NCBI GenBank assembly: GCA_014058105.1
Contig: JACGCM010001659.1
Span: forward strand, 1,426,001-1,490,000
DNA from: Kingdonia uniflora
Taxonomy: Eukaryota; Streptophyta; Magnoliopsida; Ranunculales; Circaeasteraceae
Length of the DNA: 64,000 nt
Direction of reading: 5' to 3'
Under the pieces are notes generated by a model that was not told the origin of the DNA, searched no databases, and was given only the letters and a program-made list of their open reading frames with translations. Below are positions 1 to 12,086 of this stretch, one piece after another (positions within the stretch are counted from its first letter, which is position 1; the number at the start of each line of letters is the position of its first letter). Position numbers and translations under genes: made by a program.

Positions 1-540
1 GCTAATTTTTTCAAAGATTTTCTAGTGGAAGATCCCGAGTGGGAGGAGCACGATCCTGACCTTGTAGAAGAAATTACAGAAGATCCACCCACCAAAGCAT
101 TTGACGAGCGAGCTTAATGGATTTTATGGAAAGGGTAGAGACTCCTTAAAGATGATTCAGTAGAACCCGCAGGGTCAGAAATTTGAATCGTATTGATTAC
201 CCCTTCCAACAACAAAATTATGAAATCAATTCGCTTAGATTTTGAAGCCTCCAATAATGTCACCAAATACGAAGCTCTCATTCATGGACTCGACCTCGTT
301 CTTAAGCTTGGCATCCCAGAACTCTCAGTCTACACAAATTTACTACTCATCGTCCACCATTACTATGAGCAACACAAGAAGAATGGTAAGATGATCAAAT
401 ATACAGCCCTCGTGGTAGATAGGATGAGCTAGTTCATGAAAGTAACTATTGATTATCTTCCTCAAGATGAAAATAGACATGCCAATTTCTCGACTTATCT
501 AGCCGGTGTCTTGGGAACATAAGCCCGATATATCTAGATC
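1..540 (+). pseudogene. Tat-lineage Ty3/gypsy pol fragment (RNase H)
   Basis: Conceptual translation gives a tail of reverse transcriptase/connection (VEDPEWEEHDPDLVEE) followed by a plant gypsy RNase H segment with the block YEALIHGLDL and then DENRHANFSTYLAG. The same block occurs at about 5430-5490 in the second copy (YEALIHGLDLSLELG), so these are two copies of one family. The frame is broken by several stops and the fragment starts before the window. It is a dead fragment and not a host gene. The Tat assignment rests on the linker ahead of RNase H and on its likeness to the better preserved copy downstream. Confidence 0.75.
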
Positions 541-547
541 GAAGTGA

Positions 548-604
548 TATCAACCCCCAGCATTGATCACATTTCTGTATGCACGATCAATACTGGGGGT
601 GATA
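548..604. repeat. short inverted repeat inside Tat pol remnant
   Basis: Arms at 548-568 and 585-604 (TATCAACCCCCAGCATTGATC type) are almost perfect reverse complements around a 16-base loop. The segment lies in the stretch corresponding to the RNase H to integrase linker; the homologous stretch near 5750 (VNTINTEGE) keeps only the right arm. It is probably a chance or secondary inversion with no visible function. Confidence 0.5.
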
Positions 605-650
605 AAGGGGAGGACAACGATTGGTGAAAGCCCTTATTTGCCTACCTTGG

Positions 651-1355
651 TGTAGTAGCCTACTCGCAGCCTTCTAGCACAAGTCGAATAATCGAAGGCT
701 GCATCGAAGCCTACCTAGAGACTCGAAGCTCAACAAGACAGTAAGAAAGTCCATGAAGCCTTTCCAAACTAATCGAATACTCGAAGGAATCATCGAAGCT
801 AACTGTCATAGTCGAAGCCAAAGATAGACGGTCAGCATCAGAACTCAGCATCAGTAACAGAAAGACTTCGACCATGGTAATACATGGTTGAAGGCAGACA
901 CGTCTGACAGCCAGCTCACCAGATAGAACAGTAAAACAAGCCGCCTGACAACTACAGTGTCAGAACCAACTCCGAGTATAGAACAGTTATCTCCAAAGGA
1001 TATACATGTAATGTAACCTCCCATGGTGACTCACCCCTTTTCAATCTCCTATAAATAGGAGGGAGAAGGCACTATGAAGGGGATAGAAAAATCTCCCCCA
1101 TCAACCCTTCAAGATTACCTTCGACTACCCTGTAACTACTTTTTATTCGATCTGTCATCTATACTCGATATATATACATCAATCCATAAAATCCTTGCTA
1201 GAGGTCGTTGAGTAACCCATTCTAGGACTCCACGCAAGTACGTTAGTTCAGTGATTTGCTTACTATTGCCATGCATATTTGTATTGACCCCTAAACAAAA
1301 ATACATACCTTGGTGTAAGGACTAGTTTCCCCTCTAACAAAACTTTGCCCCTACA
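651..1355 (+). repeat. probable LTR of a Tat-type gypsy element
   Basis: The stretch begins TGTAGTAGCC and ends CCCCTACA, and is followed at 1356 by a primer-binding-like TTTGGCGTCGCTTGTG. This resembles the TTTGGCGCCG start seen after many dicot gypsy LTRs, with changes. A good TATA box (CTATAAATAGGA, 1049-1060) lies inside, as expected for a U3 promoter, and gag starts 75 bp after the binding site. No second copy of this LTR was found in the window, so its boundaries come from the TG..CA ends and the primer site only. Confidence 0.55.
1049..1060 (+). promoter_or_regulatory. TATA box within the LTR
   Basis: CTATAAATAGGA is a near-consensus plant TATA box about 300 bp before the LTR end, in the position of an LTR U3/R promoter reading towards gag. 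Activity today is doubtful because the downstream gag-pol is broken. Confidence 0.5.
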
Positions 1356-1430
1356 TTTGGCGTCGCTTGTGTTATACCCACCTTATCCAATCCCTTTTCT
1401 CCTTTTTCTTTCCTTTTATAGCAATATTCC

Positions 1431-2956
1431 ATGGCCCCTACCCTATGCTCCACCTCCGCCATCGTCGGTAACTCCATCGACGAAGTAGCCGCTTAACTTG
1501 TCCGTATCAGCCAGCAATTAGCTCAGGCCAAGGAGCGCCACAACAATCAGCTATACATTGAGTTTGAAGAACGCCGCCAAGAACTCAAGGTTGAACGGCA
1601 GCACTGTTTAGACGACTATGATCGGCAACACCATGATCTGGATGAACTACGACTTATCATTTACGAGCTTCAGCAGGGCCACACCCACGACGCTCCTCAG
1701 CACTCTCGATTACCCGCCCCCTCACACATTTCAGCCTGCGCCTGGCTTGGGCCCCACCCCCACTTCGAAGTCCCCCTAGTCCATCTTGGCACTGAAGGTG
1801 CTCCTACCGCCATACCCACTGGCTCGATCCATCTGTGCATCCCCGTTATGGAGGAATCTTCTGATTCTACCCTTCGCACCTCTCATCGCCCCACACGTTG
1901 TCCTGCTCGCGAACGCCATGGCGAGCGAAGCGCCGAGCATGCACCATACTCGAAGCCTCACCTCCCTCGACCCCAGTATTTTCCTCCTCATCCTGTCTAT
2001 CTTACTCAGGAGGAACTCGATCAAAAAATATGTACCACTATTCGCGTCAGCTCGAACCCCGCATCGAACTCTTGGAGTCGGTTAAACAACCCTATCTGCC
2101 CCAAACTCTTCACGGTCGAAGTACCTCTAAATTTCCATACCCCTAAAATCAGCAAATACCGCAATATCGAACCTCGGTCTCTTGTCCTCGAATTCCAAAA
2201 TGCATTGAGTCTGTATTCCACAGCCGACCATATCTTGTGTCGTACGTTTCCCGCCAGTCTAACTGATAGCCCTCTCAAATGGTACCACAACCTCCCTAAC
2301 GGCTCTATCTGTATCTTCGAACAATTATCAAACCTTTTTATCACCTAGTTTGCCTTTAACAAAGACCGTGAGGTATGAGTCTACGCTCTCTTCAACTTCC
2401 ACAAATTCCCCAACGAAACGCTTGAAGCTTTTACCAAGCGGTTTCTCAATAAGTCGTGCAAAGTCAAAAACTTTGATTGTGCGAATGTTGTTATCGCATA
2501 CTCTAGCACTCTACCAGATCATAGTCCTATCAAGGAGTACATCGTGCTTCATAAACCACAAACCCTCGAGGAGATGTTATCTAAGGTCAACGGATACATC
2601 GACCTTGAGCGCCTCCATAAATCCAATCGCTAGGGGCAAGCCTCAACCACCCTCAACAACAAACTTTGACCAACGTCTACACCCATAGTCACTCCCATCT
2701 CACAGAAGACTAAGAGCCACAAACGCCCTCACTTCGATACTACCCCTTCTGAAATCTGTAAAAAATAACCTATGCCAGTCTTACCGAAACTCACAGCCAC
2801 ATCAGCACCCTTCTCACATAAATATAGGCCAACCCTATCTGGTATACCCCCTACTCCATTGAGGTCAGGAAGACAAGCCTTACTGCCAAAATCACAAGTG
2901 TAACTGTCACCCTACCAGCAAATGGTATGCTCTGCAATGATCGCTAGAGATGATTC
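1431..2956 (+). pseudogene. decayed gag of Tat-lineage gypsy element
   Basis: The frame starts at the ATG in CCATGGCCCC, 75 bp after the primer site, and has a stop within the first 25 codons. It runs through a charged, coiled N-terminal region (about 1500-1680) into a capsid-like part (1848-2350, with SPLKWYHNLPNGSI, like the LKWY.LP motif of plant gag). A worn zinc-knuckle region, YCQNHKCNCH then ILKAGRL, lies near 2885-2975, where plant Tat gag has its Cys-His knuckle and an I..LI.AGRL block. At least one frameshift near 2350 and several stops make it non-functional. Confidence 0.7.
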
Positions 2957-5900
2957 TTAAAGCTGGTCGTTTACATTGATATGTCGTTGATCTCCCCAGC
3001 AATCTCAACGGGTCGTATCTCTAACCCCAACCCGCTCCAAAAATTGACCCAGCCGAGGTACATATTTTTCAAATCTACCTCATCGAGGTCAATAATATCG
3101 ACAGTGGCCATTCTCGAAGCAAGCGTAAACGCGTCAAAGAATGCTGCAAGCTTACCTATAAAGAAAAGCTGCCCATCCTTCAACCAAAATCTAGTCAACG
3201 CCCACGACTCGAAGGTATATCCTTCATCGATTGCGATAGTTCTCATGTTCGCTTCACCCACTCCGATCTGTTGGTCATCATGATCAAGGTCGGACATCTC
3301 GTTCTATACACTATGCTCATTGATACAGGCAGTGTCATAGATGTTATCTTCCTCCAAACCATCTATGCTATACAAAAAACCAACCTCATCACCCGAACAA
3401 ATGTCGAACTCAAGGGCTTCAATGGCACCACTGAAGTCGTTATCGGCTGTATTAGCCTCCCTGTCACTACTGGTCTAGTTACCTTCCAAACTAGCATTCT
3501 CATTATCGATAAGAAATCTGAATACCTGGGCATCCTAGGATGTAACTGGCCCCATGCCATAAAACCTATACCTTTTGCCTACCACCAAACACTTTATTTC
3601 ACTACCCCTTGAGGCACGTGGAACATGAAAGGCTCTCAACGCCTTGCCCGCTCATGCGAGCGCCCCGAGATCAATCTTACCTAAAATTTTTGTTAAACCA
3701 TATCAATCAATGCCTTTCTCTCCCTATACCTTCGAGCCCATCTACCACACCTATCGAACCCACTGTTTACATCAAACTCGATGGTCCTGGTTAAGGTACA
3801 TTCATTAGAAGTTTTTTGGATAAGGCCGAACACCTCGAGCTCAACACTTTTCTTTAAGCAAATAAGGATGACTTCGCATGGAGATTCCATGAGATGCTCG
3901 GTGCCGACCTCACTTAGGCTTGCCATTGACTTGACCTCATCCCTCACTCAACTGCCGTGAAGCAAAAGAAGCGCACTTTGGCACCGATGATTCGAGAAGC
4001 AGTGAACCTCGAGGTCGAAAAACTCTTGGCCGCGGGTTTCATCAGAGAAGTCAAGTACGGCGACTGGATCTCCAATATTGTTATTGTCCCTAAGAAGAAC
4101 AGCAAGATCTGAATCTGTGTTGACTTTACCGACCTTAACAAGCAGCTACCGAAAGACAGCTTTCCTCTCCCGATCATTTCAGTACTCCTGGATGCCACAG
4201 CCGGTCATGAACGATTATCAATGATGGACGCAGCTTTGGGTTAGCAATCAAGTACCCCTCCTCCCTGAGAACCAACTTAAAACTTTCATTATTACTAAAC
4301 AAGGTTTTTACTGCTTTAATGTCATGCCCTTCAGTCTTAAAAATATGGGTGCCACATACCAACGTCTTGTTACCAACATGTTCAAACTTTTGCTTGGCAA
4401 GTTGGTCGAAGTTTATATCGACGACATGTTATGCAAAAGCCTCCAAAAACATACCCACATACAGGACCTAACCGAATTATTCTCAGTACTTCATTCTTAT
4501 AACATGAAACTGAACCCAGACAAATACAAATTTGGTGTTTCATCTGGAAAATTCTTGGGCCACCTCATTAGCAAACGAGGTATCAAGATCGACCCCACTC
4601 ATATTCGCGCCCTCAACGATATGCCTTTTCCTCGAACAAGGAAGGATGTTTAAAAGGTTGCCAGCAAGATAGCCACCCTGAACCATTTTATCTCAAAATC
4701 CTCTTACTGTTGTGCCTGACTTTTCTCCCTCTTACGCGACCAAGGCATCCGTAAGGCCAAAAAGAAGAATAACCCCAAAATTAATTGAGCACCCGATTGC
4801 GAACAGGCCTTCCTCGAACTCAAAACCAACCTTGATCGACCACCTATTATCAGTACCTCGATCGAAGGTGAAATATTTTTCTTATACCTCGCAATCACCG
4901 ATACTTATATTAATTCAGTATTTATTCGAGTCGAATCCGGTATCGAGAAACCCATATACTTAATCAGGAAAACTCGAACACCTACCGAGACTCGATATAC
5001 CAAACTAAAGCGATTGCACCTTACACTCGTCTATACTACTCGAAAGCTCAAACCATACTTCCAAGCTCACCCTATACGTGTTATCACTAGCTATCTCCTT
5101 CGAGAGATCCTCAGCAAGAAAAGAAAATCCAGACGGGTACAAGAATGGTCCATCTATCTCGGTGAGCATGACATCACCTTTGAAAAATAGATATCTTAGA
5201 AAGGCCAAGCAGTCGCTGATTTCCTTGCCGACTTCTCGATCGAAGACATCAGCTGGGAGGAACACAAAGACGATCTACCCGAAGGCCAGCCCGAATAGAG
5301 TGACCCTCGAAATCCTAACACGGGCTGGCGTTTCTTTACAGATCGATCCGCTGGAACTAACAGTTCAGGGATAGGTGTTGTTCTGGTCACCCCTTTCAAT
5401 GACCGAATCAAAAAGGTTTTCAAGCTAAACTTTGAATGTTCTAATAATGAGGCCGAATATGAAGCTTTAATACATGGCCTCGATCTCTCCCTTGAACTTG
5501 GTTTTCCCAAACTTACAGTATTTACCGATTCCTATCTTATTCATAGACAGTACACCAGTAAAAATAAGGCACTTGTCCGTCAACGCATGGATTGTTTCCC
5601 TAAAAAATCTTTTATTACACATTACCCTCGAAGTAAAAATAGACATATCGATGCCCTCGCCTATATAGCAGCCATGATAGACCAGTCCGAATCTCGAACA
5701 CTCCATATCGAAATACCCCAACGCCCAAGTATCACCCAGATGGAAGTCAATACCATCAATACTGAGGGCGAGAGTCTCGATCCCTAAGACTGGCGCACAC
5801 CCTTTCTTGCATATTTCAATTAATTTACCCCCCCGGAGGATCCCAAGGCCAAATATTCGTTACTAGAAAACTGTCACAGATACACCATTCTCAAAGGCGG

Positions 5901-6030
5901 ACTACACCGCAAATCCCTAAATAGCGTACACCTCCGCTGCATCTCCTAAAATGAAGCCACTACCATACTTTTTGAACCCCACAAAGGTACCTGCGGTACT
6001 CATACTGTGGACCGATCTATGGCTCTTTGA
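2957..6030 (+). pseudogene. decayed pol of Tat-lineage gypsy element (PR-RT-RH-partial IN)
   Basis: Order read from the translation: aspartic protease with LIDTGSVIDVIF (about 3310-3350), preceded by HSDLLVIM, a Tat-like protease lead-in; reverse transcriptase from about 3950 with PMIREAVNLEVEKLLAAGFI, the block MPFSLKNMGATYQR and the catalytic VYIDDML (about 4410); RNase H from about 5310 (FFTDRSAG, then YEALIHGLDL, then VFTDSYLI); then the start of the integrase zinc domain (HKGTCGTH, near 5980). Core integrase is missing: coding similarity stops at the tandem array at 6035. Stops and frameshifts occur throughout. The element is dead. Confidence 0.8.
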
Positions 6031-6034
6031 GCCG

Positions 6035-6672
6035 TCACCCAAGGTAATACCAGCTTTCAATCGACCTTTATTCTAGTTAAAGTAAAGGTAAAACTAGTTT
6101 TGATTGACTCTATACATACTCTGCAATTAAAATGAAGGTAATACTAGTTTTCAATCAAAGAACTCTGCCATAAATAAGATAAAGCAAAGGTAAAACTAAC
6201 TTTCATCTCTCAATATGGCTGCGACAATTATACTCTGTAATTAAAATAAAGGTAATACTAGTTTTTAATCAAAGAACTCTACCAGACATAAAATAAAGCA
6301 AAATTAAAACTAGTTTTCATCTCTCAATATGACTGTGACAATTATACTCTACGATTAAAACGAAGGTAATACTAGTTTTCAATCAAAGAACTCTACCAAA
6401 CATAAGATAAGGCAAAGGTAAAACTAGCTTTTATCTCTCAATATGGCCGCAAGAATTATACTCTGTGATTAAAACGAAGGCAATACTAGTTTTCAATCAA
6501 TGAACTCTTCCAGACATAAGATAAAGCAAAGGTAAAACTAGTTTTCATCTCTTAATATGGCTACGACAATTATACTTTGTGATTAAAGCGAAGGTAATAC
6601 TAATTTTCAATCAAAGAACTCTACCAGACATAAGATAAGGCAAAGGTAAAACTAGTTTTTATCTCTCAATAG
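6035..6672. repeat. tandem array, about 114-bp monomer, 5-6 copies
   Basis: The pair of phrases GGTAAAACTAGTTTTCATCTC and GGTAATACTAGTTTTCAATC recurs with a period near 114 bp (monomers begin near 6187, 6301, 6416, 6530 and 6643), with single-base variation between copies. The first unit near 6040-6150 is more diverged. The array lies exactly where Tat coding sequence ends. Tandem repeats in the region between pol and the 3' LTR are known in plant Ty3/gypsy elements and can seed satellites. Confidence 0.85.
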
Positions 6673-8866
6673 ATCTGCGACAGATACTTTATCTGGTTAC
6701 ATATACAAGCACTAAAAAGGATTCTTTTCTGCTGTTGGGAAGTCAATTATATTTTCCCCTACAACAGAAGAACGATCAGCCATAAATTCTCAAGCTCGAG
6801 CAGCCACAGTGACCCTGTCTAGCTCAACCAATTCAGCAGATCAAGAACCTAACTCCGTTTCCATGGAGTTCATATAGATCCCTCGATCTACGTCAGCTCT
6901 TCAAATGTATCCTCTATCCGACAAACAGTCATGCAAGGTATCCCCTCTAACTCGAGCCTTCTAATTTCCTCAAGAAAATAGGCAATTACGGCCATTAACA
7001 TCTCTGAGTACGATGCCTGCGGCACAACAAACGTAGAAAAATTATCTCTTGCCGTGTGAAGGCGCTTTTTTAACTTCTTATACCGTGCTTCTTGCCATTC
7101 TATGTGACTATTTGCGTAGGACATAAATTTAATGTTCTCATTCGCATTCTTATCATCTTTAGCTGATTTAGCCTGGTTCATCGCCCTCAATTCTGCCACC
7201 TGAACACGAAGTTCCTCAAGCTCCCTGTCTTATCTTGCACTTACCCTAGTAGAAAAGCTCTTCAATAACTTATCTCTTTTCTTTATCAAAATGTCCTTAC
7301 CCCTTATCACTCGCTCTAACTCATGTTCCCTGACATGAGCAGCATCCAACTAACTTTGATACTCCCTAAACTGCTCATTCCCTTTTTGCACGTGGCATTG
7401 AGTTCAAGCTACCATTCCCTCCAACTCTTTGATTTTAGCAGATAGGCTAACCAAATCCCCTTAAACAAGGGGGACCTTAAAATTACCTTTATTTTTCCTC
7501 AAGTGCTCCCCAGCCTCAGTATTATTAGTGCACGAATTGGTCTGAGCCAAATTGGTCTTTAATTATTCCACCCTCTCATTCAACACATCACATTTCTTTT
7601 GCACTAACTGGAACTCCATGTCTTTAGCAGGAAAAGCTGCAGACAACTGCTTAACCACAATTTTAGAGTTAGATAGGTCATCTCGTTATCTTTCTCATCC
7701 ATTTTCATCTTCAATCGCTCCAGTTCGTTCCTGGTACTCAGCAAAACAGCACGAGTATGCTCTTGTTCGTTTGTTTTAGTAATCATTTGGTCCTTCAGAA
7801 TGGCCATAAAATGGTGTAACTCTTCCTCTGACTTGTATATGGTATCGAGCCAGCCAGCCACCCTACTATTTACCATCAACGCTTCATTATGGCTTTTGAG
7901 TTTCGCTGCCTTTTCTTTTGCCTCCGCGAGCTTTTTTTGCCCTTTACTAATTTCATCATCCTTTTCCTCGATCTTCCGAGTGAGGTCATCAACGTTTTGA
8001 GTTGCCTAAATGAACTTGAAATGTACATTTACATATTGATCTTCCCTATCTTAATTTGCCTCTCTCATTCTATCAAACTCCACCACAAACTCTTGGTTAC
8101 ATTGGCGTGGCTCATCTTCGCTCAAACGAGCTGATTCTAATTTGACCTACAAATCATAAATACAATATATCAAGTTCGATTAAGGACATTCACTCAATAC
8201 ATACATCTTATTTCTAACGAAATTTCTATTTTTTGACATCTACTGTATGAAACTACTTCTGAACTTAAGGTCGAAGTATGATCCCGATTTGATGAACAAC
8301 ATATACTTCCAATTCCAAGGTGCACATTCTTTAAATTCTAACTTTTTCAATACTTTGATATTGTCCATACATAATTGAGTGCCATTTCCCCTAAACTATT
8401 AGCAAGTTTTTTGATCTGTCTCTTCACTCTAATTTTTTACTTTGTAACTCTAGAGTAATAAAGCATACAAGTCAAATATTTCTTGTTCTTTTCTAACCTG
8501 TAGCTCAGCTTGTGAAGACAACAGGGACGCTGAGACATTTTTCTCCTTAGCGAGCTCATTCTCTAATTCTTTTATTCTGAGACGCATGTCCTTAAGTTCC
8601 TACAACAAGGTTTATAAGAACATATAATCCTACAAAAGTTTATCCAACAAACAATGTTCCATTAAATTACAACATTTCAAACCCTTCATGATCACACAAT
8701 CATAGAGTCAACATTCTACTCTACCTTCTCGTTCCCTTCTTCTGGACGCTCATTGTCATCCCCTTGGTTGTCTAGAACCATTTGGGGAGAGACAAAATCT
8801 AACCCATTTACGAGTCCAACCACAACATCTTCTGCCTCATCATCTTACTTTTCCTCAACATAGGTT

Positions 8867-9700
8867 TTTAGGGAAAATAACTATATTAGTTACCTCTGCA
8901 ACAGTTATCGAGAGTAGAGATTAATAGAAAAATAGCAATTGTGGCAAGATGAACTGGAGATACCAAAGTGATAATCTGGAGATGCTGAGTCGAGGACTAG
9001 GTCTTTATCTTTAAGACATTTTGCCGTACTGCCCTTTACAAACAGTTGATTGCTGCGTCGCCTCCAGGATAAAATAGCAGATTAGGAACTTATCTTGCAC
9101 AGAAGAAGGACCTTCGTTTGATCTACACTTTTAATTGGTTTACTCGGATTCTAGACTCGTGATTATATTGAATAGAATAAAAGAACTGTGCAATGGATTG
9201 ATTGATAAAACTAAGGCACATCTTCTCTTTATATAGAGCAAGTTCGAAACGGTAACAAGAGTTAATGGTGGGACATGTCATCAAAAACGTTCGAAACAGA
9301 AGTAAAACGTTTAAGACTTAATTACAAAATAGTTACGTTTGAGAAATTCAAAACTAAAAAGTTCAGTTCGAAATATACTCGGTTCTAATTTGGTTTCCTG
9401 GGAACTCCAGATCGAAACAGACTCAGTTCGAGTTTGGTCTCCTCGTAACTCTAGGTCGAAAGGACTTGATTTGAAATGATCTAGGACGAGATCGATTGGA
9501 CTCAGTTCGAATTGGTCCAGTTGGTCCAGGTTGAAATAAAATTGGTTTTGACAAAATCAATTCTTTCATAGAAGACCAAGTTCGAGGCCCAATCCCATGA
9601 TCAAAACAAAGTTTTAAACCCATTTTTTTGTCCCGCCCCCACCCAACATAGTGAATAAAGGACCTAGGTTATATCAAGGAAACAAACTACTCTTCCAACA
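8867..9700 (-). repeat. copia 3' LTR (truncated)
   Basis: It is homologous to 12087-12920 over its whole length, sharing for example GGACCTAGGTTATATCAAGG near the right end and AACTATATTAGTTAC near the left end. The side adjoining pol stops at 9700, directly against GGATCTAGCATCTC of the reverse transcriptase remnant, so the start of the LTR has been deleted. Confidence 0.8.
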
Positions 9701-9764
9701 GAGATGCTAGATCCAATAATCAGCAAGTCATCCACATATTAACATATAATAGTGTAAATATTAT

Positions 9765-12058
9765 CTACAACCTTGTAATAAATGTATTTGTAATAATGTC
9801 TATAGTTTCCAAATTTCTAGGTTCTCCTATTCTAGGTGTAACAGAACTAGATGAGGAACCCCCACTATCTCTAGATATAAAAGGAAACTTATCTTCATAA
9901 AAATCAGCATCAATCGATTCAATAATAGTTTTGCTTTGCAAATTAAAAAATCTATATGATTTACTGTTAATTGCATAACCAATAAAAACACATTCATAAG
10001 CACAACTAGCAAGTTTCGACCTCTTAGGATCAGGTATCCTGACATATGCTAAACATCCCCAAACTCTAAAGTATGAGACATTCGGCTTTCTGCCATTCCA
10101 TAATTCTAAAGGTGAGGTCAAAGACTTCGAGCTAGGAACTCTATTTAACACATAACAAACAATTAACAATACCTCTCCCCACCAGTGAGAAGCAGCTCCA
10201 GAACTTAGCATAATAGCAACTACTAGTTCTGTATAAGTATGATTCTTACGTTCAGCCTTACCGTTCATCTCAGGTGAATAAGGAGTTGTGGTCTCGTGAA
10301 TAATACCTATGGACTGGTACAGCTCGAGGAACGCCCCTGAGTCATATTCAGCTCTTCTGTCACTCCGAAAGCGTTTTATTTTCTTTCTGAATTGAGTCTC
10401 AATTTCATCAAGGAAAATCTTAAACATGTTTAGAGCTTCGCTCTTGTGAGCCAAAAGATATATATAAGTGTAATTAGAATGGTCATTAATAAAAGTTATA
10501 AAATAACATTTCCTGTTCCTTGTCAAAATCCCTTCTAATTCACAAATGTCAGAGTGTATAAGATCCAAGGTTCCAGATTCTCTTTGTACAAATTTGTGAG
10601 GGGTCTTAGTGATCTTTGCTTGAGAGCAATATTCACATTTTTCAAAACTGTCCAAAGGGAATTTTAGAATCAAACTCAGGTTACACATACTTTTAATGAG
10701 CTTCTCATTAACATGACAAAGCCTACTATGCCAAACATTAAAAGTACACACAGAATAAGAAAAAGATTTTTTATTAATTATATCAATATTAAGCATAAAC
10801 ATAGAATCATACGCATAGCCTTTACCCACAAATTCCCCATTCTTGGTGATCGCATAAACGTCACCTCCAATATTCTGCGTAAACCCAGCCTTGTTCAGGA
10901 GAAAAGTAGATACAAGATTCTTCCTCATTTGAGGGGTATGGAGCACATCCTTCAGAATGAGAGTCCTCCCAGAGGTAAACTTCAGCCCGATAGTTCCAAT
11001 TCCAGCAACCTCTGTGGTATGGGTGTCCCCCAGCAACACGTTAATGCCCATAGCTTCAACATAAGTTTTATACAACTCCCTATCAAAATAGACGTAGCGG
11101 GTAGCACCAGAGTCCATCCACCATCCTTCTGATCCACTGACCATATTAACCTCAGATATCATAGCAAATAGAGGTTCTTTAGACACATGCTCAGTCAAAT
11201 GGACCTTTGCAGGTTTCGGCTTGTTACGGCAGTCCCGAGCCATGTGTCCTGGTCGACTACAGTTATAACAAATAAACTGGACAGAATCCTGTTTGTTTGT
11301 TTTTGAGGTAGGTACAGAGTTGTTCGAACTAGGGTTCTTGTTTGGTTTGCAGTACTGGTTCTTCATACCCTTTTTCACCGGCTTCAGAGAAGCATTGGTG
11401 ATCTTGTTCTTGTTGTGATTAGACACAAACAGAACTTCCTCATTAATGTCCTGTTTTCTAGCTTCTTCCTTGATGCGGAGGCGCACGATAAGGCTCTCCA
11501 TAGAAAACTCTTTTGATTTAAGTCGAAGGGTATTTTTGAACTCCTTCCAGGCCGGAGGTAATTTGTCTATGAGGACAGCAATCTGGAATTGTTCATCTAA
11601 TTACATACCCTCAGAAATAATCTCATGAGATATCTTTTGGAGTTTGTGAGACTGGGTTATGACTGACTTATCTTCATGCATCTTAAAATTCAAGTAACGG
11701 CTAACCGCGTACTTTTTTGATCCAACCTCCTCCGTATCATACTTTTTCTGGAGAGCGTCCCAAATTTCTTTAGCGGATTCCAACACATAGTAGAAATCAT
11801 ACAGGTCATCGCAGAGTCCATTCAGGATGAAATTCTTACAAAGAAAATCATCTGCAGTCCATTTCTTTAGGGTATATACAGATTTAAGGGAAAGGGGTGC
11901 GACTTCATTAGGCTTAGTAGAGATACACGACTCAGCTACTTTCTTAGTGGTTAAATAAAAAACATTTTCTGTTTCCACCGACGGAAGTTCTTACCTTCAA
12001 ATTTGAAAGGTTTGTTGTTGTCGGTGAAGATAGATCGGACATCACTGTCTCCGTCCAT
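9765..12058 (-). pseudogene. copia gag-protease-integrase, broken; reverse transcriptase deleted
   Basis: The start ATG at 12058 reads MDGDSDVRSIFTDNN. A one-base frameshift near 11965 and an in-frame TAA near 11600 split gag. The longest frame (from 11501) carries the zinc knuckle CYNCSRPGHMARDC, protease WWMDSGATRYVYF, the pre-integrase WHSRLCHVN, and an integrase core with acidic residues in HSDICE, FRSDRRAEYDS and PEMNGKAERKN. It also has the GKAERKNHTYTE and WGCLAYVRIP blocks typical of Ty1/copia. After the integrase only a scrap of reverse transcriptase remains (YVDDLLIIGSS near 9715-9755). RNase H is absent. The element could not transpose on its own. Confidence 0.9.
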
Positions 12059-12086
12059 AGCAGATACTATAAACATCTTAAAATTG

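Noticed and set aside
1697..2348. Several overlapping frames around 1.7-2.3 kb as separate genes
   Set aside because: They are alternative frames of the decayed gag; only the frame ending with SPLKWYHNLP has family-like text.
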